Shown here one piece after another: positions 39,412-40,196 of a stretch of 40,196 bases of DNA (position 1 is its first letter; each line of letters starts with the position of its first letter). The notes beneath the pieces are model-generated. The model saw only the letters and a program-made list of their open reading frames with translations, did no database searches and was not told where the DNA came from. Location: assembly GCA_947305005.1 (NCBI GenBank), contig CAMZCM010000021.1:1-40196 (forward strand). The letters run 5' to 3'. The position numbers and the translations under genes are program-made. Source of the DNA: an uncultured Prevotellaceae bacterium. Its GTDB lineage: Bacteria > Bacteroidota > Bacteroidia > Bacteroidales > Bacteroidaceae.

Positions 39412-40196
39412 TTAGTTCTTGCAGCACAAGGGCTTGAGTTGCTTAAAGAAGTCGTTGCCTTTATCATCGACGAGGATGAAAGCGGGGAAGTCCTCTACCT
39501 CGATCTTCCAGATAGCTTCCATTCCCAGCTCGGGATATTCCACACACTCGATGCCCTTGATGCTCGACTGTGACAGGACTGCGGCTACGCCGCCGATGCT
39601 GCCGAGATAGAAGCCGCCATGCTTCTGGCAAGCGTCGGTCACCTGCTGAGAACGGTTGCCCTTGGCAATCATCACGAGGCTGGCGCCCAGGCTCTGGAAC
39701 TCATCTACATAGGGATCCATGCGGTTGGCAGTTGTCGGACCCATAGAGCCGCAAGGATAACCTTCGGGCGTCTTGGCCGGACCTGCGTAGAGTACAGGAT
39801 AGTCTTTGAAGTACTGAGGCATCGGTTCACCTGCGTCGATGCGAGCTTTCAGCTTGGCGTGAGCGATATCGCGAGCCACGATGATGGTGCCCTTCAGGTT
39901 CACACGGGTGCTGACAGGATACTTCGTCAATTCCTTGCGCACAGCGTCGATGCCCTGATTCAGGTCGATGACGATGGTGTTCTTGCCCTCGCCAGCCTTA
40001 GCATATTCAGCGGGAATCAGCTCAGCGGGATTGCTGTCCATCTTCTCCAACCAGATACCGTCGCGGTTGATCTTCGCCTTGATGTTACGGTCGGCAGAGC
40101 AGCTCACGCCCATACCGATGGGGCAGCTGGCGCCGTGGCGTGGCAGACGGATCACGCGGATATCGTGAGCCACATATTTGCCACCGAACTGAGCGC
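39412..40196 (-). CDS. Class I fumarate hydratase, C-terminal part (5' end beyond window)
   Basis: About 260 C-terminal codons are visible and the frame is open to base 40196, starting [29 protein letters not shown]; the GTG at 40173 is internal, not a start. The sequence belongs to the iron-sulfur class I fumarase/tartrate dehydratase beta domain: [79 protein letters not shown], and [29 protein letters not shown]. It hydrates fumarate to malate in the reductive or oxidative branch of the citrate cycle. Tartrate dehydratase is less likely given the full-length fused arrangement suggested here, but the N-terminal cluster ligands cannot be checked. Confidence 0.92.
   Translation of the reverse strand, partial: AQFGGKYVAHDIRVIRLPRHGASCPIGMGVSCSADRNIKAKINRDGIWLEKMDSNPAELIPAEYAKAGEGKNTIVIDLNQGIDAVRKELTKYPVSTRVNLKGTIIVARDIAHAKLKARIDAGEPMPQYFKDYPVLYAGPAKTPEGYPCGSMGPTTANRMDPYVDEFQSLGASLVMIAKGNRSQQVTDACQKHGGFYLGSIGGVAAVLSQSSIKGIECVEYPELGMEAIWKIEVEDFPAFILVDDKGNDFFKQLKPLCCKN

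Noticed and set aside
40171..40173. GTG as start of fumarase
   Set aside because: Coding continues upstream (AQFGGKY) to the window edge and the protein lacks its N-terminal cluster domain, so the gene is cut rather than short.

Overview
The window looks like a chromosomal segment of a Bacteroidales bacterium, most likely Prevotella or a close relative. The evidence is Bacteroidota-type promoters (TAnnTTTG -7 boxes upstream of many starts, no Shine-Dalgarno pattern), Bacteroidota-specific families (GldH, PSP1/RicT-like protein, DUF4954, DUF2795, DUF3316, DUF6057), and secreted proteins with Prevotella-style C-terminal tails (xYDLTGR...G-Y-IVNGK). No plasmid, phage, transposase, rRNA or CRISPR locus is visible. 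Two tRNA genes are present.

Layout. 1-2749 (minus): the end of a surface-polysaccharide cluster, read as cytidylyltransferase, flippase, then a CapA-like protein cut by the window edge. 2750-3316: a 567-bp gap rich in short tandem repeats. 3317-4826 (minus): DUF2795 protein, cobalamin adenosyltransferase, and a shortened methyltransferase-like protein. 4974-6956 (plus): DUF4954. 7131-14073 (plus): two large secreted proteins, one with duplicated discoidin-like domains and one M60 metallopeptidase, suggesting attack on or binding to host or dietary glycoproteins. 14051-20876 (plus): a tandemly duplicated two-gene module, DUF6057 membrane protein plus a CxxCH-bearing beta-propeller lipoprotein. 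21034-23076 (minus): an exported helix-hairpin-helix protein. 23199-25866 (plus): nagB, flavodiiron protein, rubredoxin, recX. 26037-27056 (plus): S41 peptidase lipoprotein, then tRNA-Val and tRNA-Leu (minus). 27367-30869 (minus): DUF3316 and parC. 31039-33344 (plus): glyS and an FKBP-like lipoprotein. 33359-35988 (minus): holB, RicT-like, gldH. 36085-40196 (minus): fumarase (partial), pectate-lyase-like protein, metF.

The best candidate for an undescribed system is the duplicated DUF6057/heme-lipoprotein module at 14051-20876. Each unit pairs a membrane protein of about 520 residues (about six N-terminal helices and a helical-repeat-like C-terminus) with a lipoprotein holding one CINCH heme-attachment motif and PD40-like propeller blades. 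The duplicates are diverged except for a near-identical block over the gene junction, which points to gene conversion. Inside that block one copy carries a 127-bp element with 28-bp inverted repeats where the other has 9 bp. The first DUF6057 reading frame starts inside the M60 gene and runs through that gene's intrinsic terminator, so the terminator hairpin is also coding sequence.

A second theme is short repeats next to or inside genes: two 22-bp palindromic arrays and one 11-bp array, octamer GTTAA repeats, CGTCAATC elements, and a TTTTTCACT-type repeat that encodes the hydrophobic core of two unrelated signal peptides in the same frame.
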